Of a stretch of 64,000 nucleotides of DNA, positions 33,736 to 44,989 are shown in pieces. Origin of the DNA: Arachis hypogaea (lineage: Eukaryota > Streptophyta > Magnoliopsida > Fabales > Fabaceae). The stretch spans positions 90,492,745 through 90,556,744 of the forward strand of contig NC_092053.1 in NCBI RefSeq assembly GCF_003086295.3, in the 5' to 3' direction. The notes under the pieces are model-generated. The model did not search any database and was not told the origin of the DNA. It saw only the letters and a program-made list of their open reading frames with translations. The position numbers and the translations under genes are program-made. Numbering within the stretch: the first letter of the stretch is position 1; the number at the start of each line of letters is the position of its first letter.

Positions 33736-34871
33736 GGTGGACTCATTTCTTAATATCCTTGTCTATTTATTTTACTGTTTTTTGATTTTTTGAGCTTTAT
33801 GTTTTATTTATGTTTGTGTCTTTACTACATGATCACTAGTGTCTAAGTGTCTATGCCTTAAAGTTGTGAATGTCCTATGAATCCATCACCTTTCTTAAAT
33901 GAAAAATGTTTTAATTATAAAAGAACAAGAAGTACATGGTTTCCAATTCATCCTTAAAACTAGTTTAATTATTTTGATGTGGTGACAATACTTTTTGTTT
34001 TCTGAATGAATGCTTGAACAGTGCATATGTCTTTTGAATTTGTTGTTTATGAATGTTAAATATGTAGGCTCTTGAAGAATAAGGAAAAAGGAGAAAAGTT
34101 ATTTGATGATCTGAAAAATCATAAAAATGATTCTTGAAGCAAGAAAAAGCAGTGAATATACAAAAGCTTGCGAAAAAAGAGAACCAAAAGAAAAGAAAAA
34201 TGGCGAAAAAAAAGAGAAAGAAAAAGAAAAAGCAAGCTGAAAAAGCCAAAAGCTCTTTAAACCAAAAGGCAAGAGCAAAAAAGCCAATAACCCTTAAAAC
34301 CAAAAGGCAAGGGTAATAAAAAGGATCCAAGGCTTTGAGCATCAGTGGATAGGAGGGCCTAAAGGAATAAAATCCTGGCTTAAGCGGCTAAACCAAGCTG
34401 TCCCTAACCATGTGCTTGTGGCGTGAAGGTGTCAAGTGAAAACTTGAGACTGAGCGGTTAAAGTCAAGGTCCAAAGCAAAAACAGAGTGTACTTAAGAAC
34501 CCTAGACACCTCTAATTGGGAACTTTAGCAAAGGTAAGTCACAATCTGAAAAGGTTCACCCAGTTTTGTGTCTGTGGCATTTATGTATCCGGTGGTAATA
34601 CTGGAAAACAAAGTGCTTAGGGCCACGGCCAAGACTCATAAAGTAGTTGTGTTCAAGAATCAACATACTGAACTAGGAGAATCAATAATACTATCTGAAC
34701 TCTGAATTTCTATAGATGCCAATCATTCTGAACTTCAATGGATAAAGTGAGATGCCAAAACTATTCAAGAGGCAAAAAGCTACAAGTCCCGCTCATCTGA
34801 TTGGAGCTAAGTTTCATTGATATTTTGGAATTTATAGTATATTCTCTTCTTTTTATCCTATTTGATTTTCA
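33736..34871 (+). other. 3' non-coding block of element G
   Basis: Includes a purine run (about 34170-34250), the paired hairpins and about 550 bp closely matching A and B. Frames here are Phe- or Lys-rich shadows. Confidence 0.7.
34252..34313 (+). promoter_or_regulatory. Paired hairpins with swapped stems, element G
   Basis: GCTCTT/AAGAGC (34252-34275) and ACCCTT/AAGGGT (34289-34313), loops TAAACCAAAAGGC and AAAACCAAAAGGC. Confidence 0.6.
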
Positions 34872-34909
34872 GTTGCTTGGGGACAAGCAACAATTTAAGT
34901 TTGGTGTTG
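34872..34909 (+). promoter_or_regulatory. LTR-proximal AGGA-type hairpin, element G
   Basis: GTTGCTTG, loop GGGA, CAAGCAAC (34872-34891), then AATTTAAGTTTGGTGTTG and the 3' LTR at 34910. Confidence 0.7.
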
Positions 34910-35547
34910 TGATGAGCGGATAATTTATACGCTTTTTGGCATTGTTTTTACATAGTTTTTAGTATGATTTAGTTAGTTTTTAGTATAATTTTATTAATTT
35001 TTAAATAAAAATCACATTTCTGGACTTTACTATGAGTTTGTGTATTTTTTTGTGATTTCAGGTATTTTCTGGCTGAAATTGAAGGACTTGAGCAAAAATC
35101 AGATTCAGAGGTTGAAGAAGGACTGCAGATGCTGTTGGATTCTGACCTCCCTGCACTCAAAATGAATTTTCTAGAGCTACAGAACTCCAAATGACGCGCT
35201 CTCAATTGTGTTGGAAAGTAGACATCCAGGGCTTTCCAGCAATATATAATAGTCTATACTTTGTCCGAGTTTAGATGACGAAAACTGGCGTTCAACGCCA
35301 GTTCCATGTTGCATTCTGGAGTTAAACGCTAGAAACAGGTTGCAAAGTGGAGTTAAACGCCAGAAACAGATTACAAACTGGCCTTCAACTCCAAGAGAAG
35401 CCTCTACACGTGTAAAGCTCAATGCTCAGCCCAAGCACACACCAAGTGGGTCCCATAAGTGGATTTCTGCATCATTTACCCATTTCTGTAAACCCTAGTA
35501 ACTAGTTTAGTATAAATAGGACTTTTTATTATTGTATTCGAAGTCTA
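34910..35547 (+). repeat. Truncated 3' LTR of element G
   Basis: Starts TGATGAGCGG, includes TATAAATA (35511-35518), and breaks after TTCGAAGTCT where the 5' LTR continues TAGTTACTCC. About 1 kb is missing. Confidence 0.85.
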
Positions 35548-35912
35548 TCCCACCACAAAACAGACAAAAGTTGGTTCCACAAAGAGTATGTGGGATCTAT
35601 GCTGATTATAGTCATTATACTGACGAATGTCCGCAGCTCCAACAGGAAGACAACACTGTGGCAGCCACTCACAACTTCCATGACCGCCCGAATCAAGGAT
35701 ACAATCAACAAGGTGGCAACTACAACCAAGGTGGCAACTATAACCACGTATGGCAGGACAACTCCAAACAAGGTTGGAGAGATAACTCTAACCATAGCTG
35801 GAGGGACAACTATAACAGAGGAGGCAGAGATAACAATGGAAACCAGAGGTGGAATAACAATAACAACAACAGACACAGAATCAAAACCAACCTTACAGAG
35901 CACCTCACCTAA
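35548..35912 (+). pseudogene. gag C-terminus, element E
   Basis: A Cys/His segment reads CGIYADYSHYTDECPQL; I expect a second Cys where Tyr stands, a TGT-to-TAT change. It is followed by tandem Asn/Gly/Tyr/Trp repeats (GGNYNQ twice, WRDNSN/WRDNYN). This is nucleocapsid-like. The reading frame begins within G's LTR, so the ATG at 35532 is not a true start. The gag core is missing. Confidence 0.65.
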
Positions 35913-36022
35913 GACAGTCCCAAGGACCCCATCACAACCAACAAAAGGATCCTCATATCATTTATTCCAATTCCTTATCAAATGACGAGATGCTCCGTTC
36001 TCTTGCACAAGGATAACATGAC

Positions 36023-36337
36023 ATGCAGACGCAGCTGAACTCTACTTTAAATGGTCTGACTGCCACTTTACAAGCTCTCGTCTCCCGGTTAGATTTATCA
36101 CCTAATTCCACCAATCAACCTTCCAGCTCCAGTGGAATTCCTTCTCAACCCCTACCTAATCCCAAAGGTGGCATCAATGCCATCACTTTAAGGTCCGGAA
36201 CCACATTGCAAGAGAGGAACCAGGAGGAGCCAAGCTCACCAGAACACGTCCTAGCTGAGGATGTGGTGAAAGTGGAAGATGCTGAAGAGGAAGAGGACGT
36301 GCAAAACATAGTTGAAGAAGAAGCAGCTCAACCATAG
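36023..36337 (+). pseudogene. gag-PR linker, element E
   Basis: Contains NPKGGINAITLRSGTTL, a linker motif I associate with Athila-type polyproteins, and a Glu-rich stretch, ending at TAG 36335. The same frame reopens at 36422, so one polyprotein was probably encoded here. Confidence 0.65.
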
Positions 36338-36421
36338 AATGAAACACCAAAGGATGCAGAAGCTGCAAATAACGCCCTCCCTATCCCATTCCCACAACTT
36401 GCAAGGAAGCCTAGAAAGCAA

Positions 36422-38234
36422 ATGGAACTTGATCCCAAAATAGTAGAAATATTCAAAAAGGTTGAGGTAACGGTTTCCCTTTTTGATGTTATTCAGAAGG
36501 TACCTAAATACGCAAAGTTTCTAAAAGATTTGTGCATACATAAAGATAAAATTAATGAATTAGAAACTATTCCTTTAGGTAGTTCTATATCTGCTTTAAT
36601 GGGAGGTATACCTGAAAAATGTAGTGATCCAAGTCCATGTATGGTTAATTGCACCATTGGAGGTGTAATTTTTTTGATTGCATGTGTGATTTAGGAGCGT
36701 ATGTTAGTATAATGTCTTTGTTTATATATGATACTTTGAGGCTCCCTCCCTTAAAAAGGTCGGCAGCTCGTTTTTTGTTAGCAGATAAAAGCATTATTAT
36801 AGTAGTTGGAATTGCTGAAGTTGTATTAGTGAGCATTAAGGGGTTCACATTTCCCATTGACTTCTATATCCTGGAAATGCCCCCTAATGACTCAGGAAGA
36901 CCATCATCAATCCTGCTTGGAAGACCATTCCTGAAAACTTCAAAGTTCAAGCTGGATGCATTCTTGGGAACTTACTCCTTTGAGATAGATGGAAGAACAA
37001 TGAGTTTCAGTTTAAATGAAGCTATGAAGCACCCTCCAGAAGATCATTCTATCTTCCAGTACGACATCATTGATGAAACTGTAGCTGAAGTTCACCAAGA
37101 AGAAATAGAAGAGAAGCATATAGAGCAAGGTCCAAGTGTGGGGACACCCTCTGAACATAATGAAGACCCTTTACCATTATCACCAGCCCCGGATGATCCA
37201 GAACCTAGCCATGAAAAGAAATTAGAATTAAAGCCCCTCCCTCCACACCTCAAGTATGCTTACCTTGAGGATAAGCAGAAGTTTCCAGTTATCATTGCAA
37301 GGGAACTCACTTCCCAAAAAGAAGAACAACTGCTTAATATGCTAAGAAAACATAAGAAAGCAATTGGATGGAGCTTGGCGGATATAGTAGGCATCAGCCC
37401 TCAAGTTTGTGAGCACAAAATATTCTTAGAAGAGGGAGCAAAGCCTGTCCGTCAGCCTCAAAGAAGATTGAATCCCACCATCTTAGAAGTTGTCAAGAAA
37501 GAAGTAACCAGACTACTTGAAGCAGATATCATTTACCCCATCTCAGACAGTGAATGGGTCAGTCCAGTACAAATGGTACCCAAGAAGTCTGGAGTCACAA
37601 CAATAATAAATGAGCATGGAGAGCTCCTGACAACTAGAGTGCAAAATTCATGGAGAGTTTGCATTGACTATAGGCATCTCAACCAAGCCACTCGCAACGA
37701 TCATTACCCCTTGCCATTCATTGATCAGATGCTTGATTGCCTGTCAGGTAAATCCCATTACTGCTTTATAGATGGTTATACAGCTACTTTCAAATTCATA
37801 CAGCTCCCGAAGATCAGGAAAAGACTATGTTTACATGTCCTTTTGGAACGTATGCTTATAAGAGAATGCCCTTTGGCTTATGCAATGCACCAGCTACTTT
37901 CCAAAGGTGCATGATGAGTCTTTTCTCTGATCTTATTGAGAACTGTATGGAGGTTTTTATGGATGATTTTAGCATATATGGTGACTTATTTAGCCTTTGC
38001 TTGGATAGTTTATCTAGAGTGTTAGACAGATGTGTTAGTTCAAACCTTGTATTAAATTTTGAGAAATGTCATTTTATAGTAAAACAAGGAATCGTACTAG
38101 GACATGTTGTGTCTAATACTGGCATTTTTGTAGATCCAGCAAAGGTGGATGTTATTTCTAGTTTACCTTACCCCTCCTCTGTGAGGAAAGTCCGTTCATT
38201 CCTTGGCCATGCAGATTTTTACAGGAGATTCTAA
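36422..38234 (+). pseudogene. Protease and reverse transcriptase, element E (frameshifted)
   Basis: PR: IGGVIF then CDLGAYVSIMSL at about 36686 and ILLGRPFLKTSKFKLDAF; a frameshift in a T run near 36668 splits it. RT: RRLNPTILEVVKKEV, WVSPVQMVPKKSG, WRVCIDYRHLNQATR and PLPFIDQMLDCLSG are in the 36649-37914 frame. After a frameshift near 37810 come FGTYAYKRMPFGLCNAPATF and the catalytic FMDD at 37956-37967, then LGHVVSNTGIFVDPAKVD. Another frameshift near 38230 leads into RNase H. The domain order PR-RT-RH-IN identifies Ty3/gypsy. Confidence 0.9.
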
Positions 38235-39150
38235 GGACTTTAGTAAGGTAGCATTGCCTTTAACCAGATTGCTGCAGAAAGATATTGAGTTCGAGTTCAG
38301 TGTGGATTGTATGCAAGCATTTGATAAGCTGAAGATCTCCCTGACTCAAGCTCCAATTGTGAGAGGACCAGACTGGAGCCAGCCATTTGAAATTATGTGT
38401 GATGCTTCCAACCATGCAGTAGGAGCGGCGCTGGCTCAGCGCGAAGGTAAGGATCCTTTTGTAATTGCTTATGCATCTAAGACTTTAGATGTTGCTCAAT
38501 CTAATTACACTACTACTGAAAAAGAGCTTCTAGCTATTGTTTTTGCTCTGGATAAATTCCGAGCCTATTTACTTGGTACCAAGGTAGTAGTGTACTCAGA
38601 TCATGCAGCTCTAAAATATTTAATAGCTAAAAAGGAGTCCAAACCAAGGCTAATACGTTGGATACTGCTGCTGCAAGAATTTGATCTAGAAATTAAGGAT
38701 ATGAGTGGTAACCAGAATTTAGTGGCAGACCACTTGAGTCGCCTTGAGCACATTAAGGATGACTCCACTCCTATAAATGATAATTTCCCATTTGATAGCT
38801 TACATGCAGTATCTGAAGTAGTTCTTTGGTATGCACCTGTAGCTAATTATCTAGTTAGCCACACTTTTCCTCCAAATTTTACTAAGCATCAAAGAGACAA
38901 GCTGAAAAGCGAGTCCAAATATTATATATGCGATGATCCATATTTATGGAGGTGTGGTGCTAACCAGGTAATTAGACGGTGTGTGCCTCAATCAGAATTC
39001 CAGTCCATTTTAGAGGCTTGCCACTCATCTGAGAGTGGAGGACATTTTGGCCCTCAAAGAACAGCTAGAAAAATTATAGACTGTGGATTCTGGTGGCCTA
39101 CTCATTTTAAAGACGCTGCTGAATTTTGTAAATCTTGTTCCCCTTGCTAA
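38203..39150 (+). pseudogene. RNase H and integrase zinc finger, element E
   Basis: RNase H motifs: [49 protein letters not shown]. The IN zinc-binding region follows: [38 protein letters not shown]. The frame ends at TAA 39148, probably CAA originally, because CQRF would continue the conserved block. Together with the upstream segment this cleaves the RNA template and then positions viral DNA ends. Confidence 0.9.
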
Positions 39151-40127
39151 AGGTTTGGTAATATATCCAAGAGGGATGAGATGCCTCAACAGATTATGCT
39201 TTTCTGTGAAATTTTTGATGTTTGGGGCATTGACTTCATGGGTCCATTTCCAAATTCTAATGGTTACTTTTATATACTGTTAGCCGTAGATTATGTTTCT
39301 AAATGGGTGGAAGCAATTCCCACCCATATTGATGATGCTAACACTGTCGTTTCCTTGTTAGAAACCATATTATTTGTCGCTTTGGATCACCACGAGCAAT
39401 CGTGAGCGATCAAGGCACCCACTTTTGTAAAAGGAGACTGACAGAATTACTCAAGAAGCATGGGATAATTCACAAAGTAGCAACAGCTTACCATCCCCAG
39501 ACCAATGGGCAAGCAGAAGTCTCTAACAGAGAGATAAAATGTATTCTGGAAAAGATAGTAAAACCTCATAGGAAGGACTGGAGTGCCAGGCTACAAGATA
39601 CACTCTGGGCATATAGAACATCGTACAAAACACCCATTGGGATGAGCCCCTTCCGCTTAGTATACGGAAAGGCTTGCCACCTTCCAGTAGAAGTGGAACA
39701 CAAGGCTTTCTGGGCTGTGAGGGAGTACAACATGAATTTTGAGGAAGCTGGTGCCGAAAGGAAGCTGCAACTAGCAAAACTTGAGAACCTTCTCCTAGAA
39801 GCATATGACAACTCCAAGCGATACAAAGAGAAGATGAAGGCTGTCCATGACAAGCACATAAAAAGGAGAGAATTCAGACCAGGGGAGTTAGTTCTTCTTT
39901 ATAACTCCAGACTAAGGCTTATGCCAGGTAAATTGAGATCAAGATGGGAAGGTCCCTACAGAGTAGAGAAGGCAGAGCCATACGGAGTTTTTCACCTGCG
40001 TCATCCTTCTAGCTCCAAATTTCTAAAGGTCAATGGACATTGCCTAAAGCTTTATCATGGTGAGAAGATGAAGGATCACAAAGAACTAGAGGTCTTCCTC
40101 TTGGAAGACCAACCAACAGAAGCATAA
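39151..40127 (+). pseudogene. Integrase core and C-terminus, element E
   Basis: Core DDE motifs: [10 protein letters not shown] (first Asp), then after a frameshift near 39375 VSDQGTHF (second Asp) and [16 protein letters not shown] (Glu). The C-terminal [13 protein letters not shown] is typical of Athila-type IN; no chromodomain is seen. The 39402-40127 frame is open to its stop, 46 bp before hairpin 1. Confidence 0.9.
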
Positions 40128-40173
40128 TGAGTCTGAAGAGCGTCCAACTTAAGGACGTAAAAGCAAAGTGCTA

Positions 40174-40191
40174 GGTGGGAGACAACCCACC
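40174..40191 (+). promoter_or_regulatory. Conserved hairpin 1, family 2 form, element E
   Basis: GGTGGG, loop AGACAA, CCCACC, just after the IN stop. Position is equivalent to the post-PR hairpin of family 1. Confidence 0.65.
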
Positions 40192-40315
40192 ATGGTATAA
40201 TCATTCCTTTTTTTATTCTTAATCTTATTTTATTTTGTTTTTACTAGTGTTCATTCATAATTTCTGCATATTCGCCTGCATTCTGCATTTGCATTCTGCA
40301 TATATAATAATAAAA

Positions 40316-40870
40316 AAAACGCACGCGACGCATAAGCGTCGCTGACGCGTCCGCGTCATAGTTGCGTTAGGAAGAAAAGAGAATTGAACAGAAAGTCACG
40401 CGAAAGCGTGGCTCGAGGCGTGCCTTAGGCACAAATATGCCCACACGACCGCGTCGCTAACGCGTCCGCGTCATTTTGAAAAGTAGCCTCCCCACACGTC
40501 CGCGTCAACCATGTGAACGCGTGCCCCTAAAAATCGACGTAAAAGAGGTGTATGGCAGCAAGTTACGATGGAGCTGGGCTGGAATGATGCTGGAAGCACA
40601 GGCCCTATCACGCGACTGCGTGCCCCACGCGTCCACGTCGTTCTGCAAAATATGGCCATTCACGCGATCTCGTCACCCACGCGAACGCGTCACCCTAAAT
40701 TTTGGCAAAATGAGTTTGAAATAGAGAGTTGCGCGAACGCGAGGCTGCTCTCGTGCCACTAGCACGAATCAAGTCACGCAACCGCATGACCCACGCATCC
40801 GCGTCACGTGAGAAACATCGCACACCACGCGACCGCGTGACTCACGCGTCCGCGTCATACGCAGCGCACA
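40316..40870 (+). repeat. CpG-dense ACGCGNNCGCGT array, element E
   Basis: More than fifteen short palindromic units such as GACGCGTCCGCGTC and CGACGCATAAGCGTCG, in otherwise AT-rich DNA. Related motifs are in E's LTR (60000-60106) and in C. Confidence 0.85.
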
Positions 40871-41699
40871 GATTATCCAGATTAGCCAAATATCATATCT
40901 TTTCTTCCCCAAATCCTAATTTTTCTTTTTCCCTTCTTATTTCTTTCTTTTCCCTTCTTCCTTCTCTATTCTTTCTCACCTTTTACTCTCTCCTCCCTTA
41001 TTTTTTTACATCCATTCTCAAGGATCTTTTCCTTTTTTCTTTTTACTTTTCCATTATTACTTTTATTTATGTTTATGTTTTCTTTTCCTTTTTCTTTTTA
41101 CTTTCATTATCTATATTTTCTTTTTCTTTCTCTTTCCTTTTATTCCTTTAATTGGTGTTAGAAATTTAATTAGTTGATTATTTTCTTCTATATTTTACTT
41201 GTGCACTATTGTGAAATTGTTTGACAATTAATATTACTTCTTAAAGGGTTGCTTGCATGTTCAATTCACTACTTTCAATAACATCTTTACCATGCATGCT
41301 ATGTGTTTGTGAAAAAGCCCGTATGGCATTGTACATTATTTTTAATTATTCTATTCTACTACTTTAGTGCCTGTTTTTCACAAACCCCTTTTATATTTTA
41401 TTAATTAAATATAATTGTCAATAGAAACAGGTTGTTAGTTTGAAAGGGTTGGTAATCTAACTTGGACATTGAATGCTTAATCTATGCTACTCATGCCTTT
41501 GCCGGCATACCAATAAACATCCTGCATTTAATTGCCATCACATGCACTTGCTATATTACCTTTGATGAACTTTTCACATGTAGTCTAGACCATGTGTTAA
41601 CGACATACTTCTTTACCGTGCATTGATTATCACTCATAATATTCACTCCCTTGTTTGAACCCTTAGCTTTACATATTACTTTCTTTTTCCTTTTTCAAG
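40871..41699 (+). other. Pyrimidine-rich spacer before ORF3, element E
   Basis: C/T-rich to about 41150, then ordinary AT-rich non-coding DNA. It ends TTCTTTTTCCTTTTTCAAG immediately before the ORF3 ATG, which could act as a 3' splice site. No gene is seen. Confidence 0.5.
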
Positions 41700-42919
41700 A
41701 TGGCCATCAAGAAAGGTAAAGAGAAAGCTACTCCCAAACCTCTAGCAAGGAGAGAAACAAAAAGAGCATTAATGGTGGAACCATCTTCAACAGCGGTGAA
41801 ATCCTCAACAAAATGAATCAAGAGGATCAACAAGGTCAATGAAAAAGAGAAAGCCTTTCCAGCAAAGGACACTACGCGGTTCACTAACCGCTACTGTGAG
41901 CAGATATTCCCCATCCTGGATGAAAGAAATTATAATAATGAATATCTTCTTATTCTCCCGACCAACATTGCTGAATTTGTTGAGCCCCGCATTGAGTGAA
42001 GACAATGGGATTCCTACGGAGACAGCCACGGCAGGTTAATCTTTCATGGGTAGTCGAATTCTACTCCAAGACATGCCAACCATGCAGTTTGTCTATGTCC
42101 GTCAGAAGCAAGTCCCCATAACTGAAGAGGCCATTCAACAAGCTTTAGATCTTTCCCCTGCTCCCAAAGGATTGGACGCATTCCAAGAAGCCTCACTCAA
42201 GCGCCAGACATACCAATTTGACTGGGACGCCGTTCTCAAAATTATCGCATAACCTGGCAGCATATGGATCTACGGATACCATCGTTCTCGACCTAAGGGC
42301 ATATTGGCTTCAGCACTCACCTTGGAGGCTCGAGTATGGGCACGGATCATGTCCCATTACGTCTTTCTGAGCACTCACGAGTCCTCCTTCACCGCCGACA
42401 TGGCTGTTTTACTCTGGTGTATCCTTACAGACCAGCACCTCAATCTACCAAGACACATTCGGTATGCTATGGGACACGTACAAATTGCGGGCAACCTACC
42501 CTTTTTCGCCTTGGTTTCAGATATAGTCTCAGCAGTCGGAGTCTCCTATAAAGCTGGGGACACCAAGGCCATGATTCCACGAGATGATCAATACGTCCCA
42601 AACAGGAAGTATATCAGACCTCCAGCAGCCACTATCAACCGGAACACAAAACCAACAGAAGATATCCCCTCTTCTTCCACATCACAAGCACCTTCAACAA
42701 ACCAACTGCTCCATCAGATACTTGAGAGGCTAGACCAGCTTGACCAAAAAGGAAAGCAAAGAGAGCGCCGTAACAAGCGCATATTTACATATCTCAAGAA
42801 GCTACTTGTTGGTAACCACCCACCTAAAGAAGACCCAGACACCCCGGACTCCACTTCATTTACCAGCCCAGGGAGCCATGACGGTTCCAATGGTGGAGAT
42901 GCTGCTACCAGCCCCCCGT
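41700..42919 (+). pseudogene. ORF3 (env-position), element E, broken and interrupted by H
   Basis: ATG at 41700 gives a basic Lys/Arg-rich start (MAIKKGKEKATPKPLARR), then a stop at about 41814 and a frame change. A longer reading continues in 42046-42252 (ITEEAIQQALDLSP) and 42304-42919 (LTLEARVWARIMSHYVFLSTHESSFTADMAVLLW in two parts), which resembles the putative plant transposon protein domain of B ORF3. It ends in a charged coiled coil (LLHQILERLDQLDQKGKQR) and a Ser/Pro/Asp tail. Element H interrupts the tail; the last codons resume at 55412. No signal peptide or membrane segment is visible, so an envelope role is not supported. Confidence 0.65.
42915..42919. repeat. Target site duplication of element H, left copy
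   Basis: cccgt, matched by cctgt at 55412-55416 (four of five). Removing H plus one copy rejoins ORF3 of E. Confidence 0.7.
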
Positions 42920-44989
42920 TGTAACGGCCTAGCCCCGAAGAAACGGCGCTTTTTCGGGATCAAACAGAATTTTTACAGAATTTTTAGGAATTTCTATGCA
43001 TATAAGCACCTCCACTGCACAGGTGCTGCGTCATCAAGCTGCTGAGTCAGCAGCTTGATTGCACAGGACACCTCTCCTAATCTAAGTAGGCACGTCGCGA
43101 AGAGTTACGTTTTTGAGCCACTTCGGGCCCGAATTTCAAAATTCTGATTTCCGTGGTTAGTCTCTATGTGGCAAGCCGGTCACGAATTTCGAGAGAAAAA
43201 TTATATTAATATAATATTCATATATTATTATTTTATTCAGAATATTATATTATTATCTTCTCTACTGTGATTAATGTTGATCTATGTTTAGTAATATAAT
43301 AACTGAGCTTGAAATGTACCGGTAACGAATAATACCAGCATTCTTAGATGAACTTAGCACTGCTAATGCTTCATCATATATCTTTTACTCTTATGATTAT
43401 CCAGTTACTAGTGTCATTTACACTAAGTAACTTAATTTTTATCCATTAGTAGTGTAATTACTTAAGTTCTAATACATCTAGTTTTAGTAATTATCCTTTT
43501 CTGAGATATTTTGACAAGTAACTTTTGGATAATCATCATCCAAAAGCCACGGCCTCCCTTGGACAGCTTGGCTATCATTTTTGTTCTTGGAAAAGCTTAG
43601 AACACCATGAAAGAAAACCATGAAGCTTCCATGAACACCTGAGCTACTTTCTCCGTTCTTTCTCAAACCGAAACCCCTATCAAAAATCTAATCTTACCAA
43701 AGTGTTCACCTCTTCCTCCTCTTCATTTCTATGTCACTTTTCATGGAGTAAATCAAGGTATGAAGGCTGCTCCTCCTCCTTGAAGATTCGGCCATGGTGG
43801 TTCCTTAAGTTAATGATGTTTTCTTCATGTTTTCTCTTAGGATCTCTTATTCAATCACCAAAAGCTCCAAGAAAACGTGATTTCTAGTTACCTTAAGGTG
43901 AGGAAAACTTTCTTTTCATCATCATGAAGCTTCAGCCTTCATGGTTCATAAGATTCTAAAGTTGTTTTTGATGTTAAAATAGGCGTAAAAGTGCTTCTGG
44001 AAGCTTGTTTTTAGTGCAATCTTGGACAGCAGCAAAAGAGGTAAGGTTTGGTAAATTAATCAATGATTGGCTGTATTCTTGAAGTGTTAAACCAGATCTT
44101 GTTGCTTGAGATTTGATTTTGGGTGTTTGTGTGATGGTTTGATAATGGAAACTTGTTGTTTAATGCTTGAAAATCATGTTTATAATGGTTTTGAAGTGGC
44201 TGTTGGTGCTGCTGGAAAACGTGACATTCCAGCCATGAAAATCATGATTTTTTATGCATATTTGATGTGTATTTGATGGTTGAAAAGTTTCTCTTTGGTT
44301 TGATAAAAATCGGGTTCAAATCGGTTTCCGAAAAGATTGAAAAACTAGCTGAAAATCAAGCAGAAATCTGATGAACTTTTGGAAAAAAAAATGTTTTTGG
44401 TTTTTGGAAGAACATGAAAACGTGTATTCAAGGAGTTTTGGGGTCAAAATGCAATTATTAAAAAGTTTGGAGTTGAAAATTAATTAATCAAAAGTTGAGG
44501 GGCTAAAGTGCAAATAATAAAAGTTATAGGGGTCAAAGTGCAATTTCCAAGAAGTTTGGGGGTCAAAATGCAATTTTTGAAAGTTAAATAAAATATTATT
44601 ATTTTAATAATAAAATATTAATATATTATTTTATTAATAATATTATTTTAATAATAATATTATTTTATTAATAATAATAAAATATTAATAAAAAGACAGT
44701 TTTCCTTGAAAGCCTCAAGAAGGCAGATTTGAGTCCAAAATTCTCTAATTTCCTTTACTAAACACCTAAGAAGAGGTATAAGAGAAGATATAGAGGTATA
44801 TGAGGTAAATAAACAAGATTTTGAAACCTGTGTTTAAGTTAAAAAGAAAAGGAGTTAAAAGTGATATAGCTGTGTACCTGACCTTACAGAGTAAACAGAG
44901 AATTGTAAAATGAGATTTCTGTGATGTTCTAATGCTTGATTTATGATGATTGCTAAGTGATGGAGAGTATGGTTATATGTGAATTATGA

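Larger units (their letters stand above)
27304..35547 (+). mobile_element. Element G: non-autonomous Athila-like element (family 1)
   Basis: 5' LTR (27304-28949), PBS, leader, gag, PR, hairpin 1, palindromes, distal hairpin, short ORF3 remnant, 3' block with paired hairpins, proximal hairpin and a 3' LTR cut at 35547 by element E sequence. No RT, RNase H or IN is present. It is the best copy for comparing all cis elements. Confidence 0.85.

Noticed and set aside
41700..42919. Envelope glycoprotein
   Set aside because: No signal peptide, membrane span or glycoprotein features; the sequence resembles the plant transposon protein domain instead.
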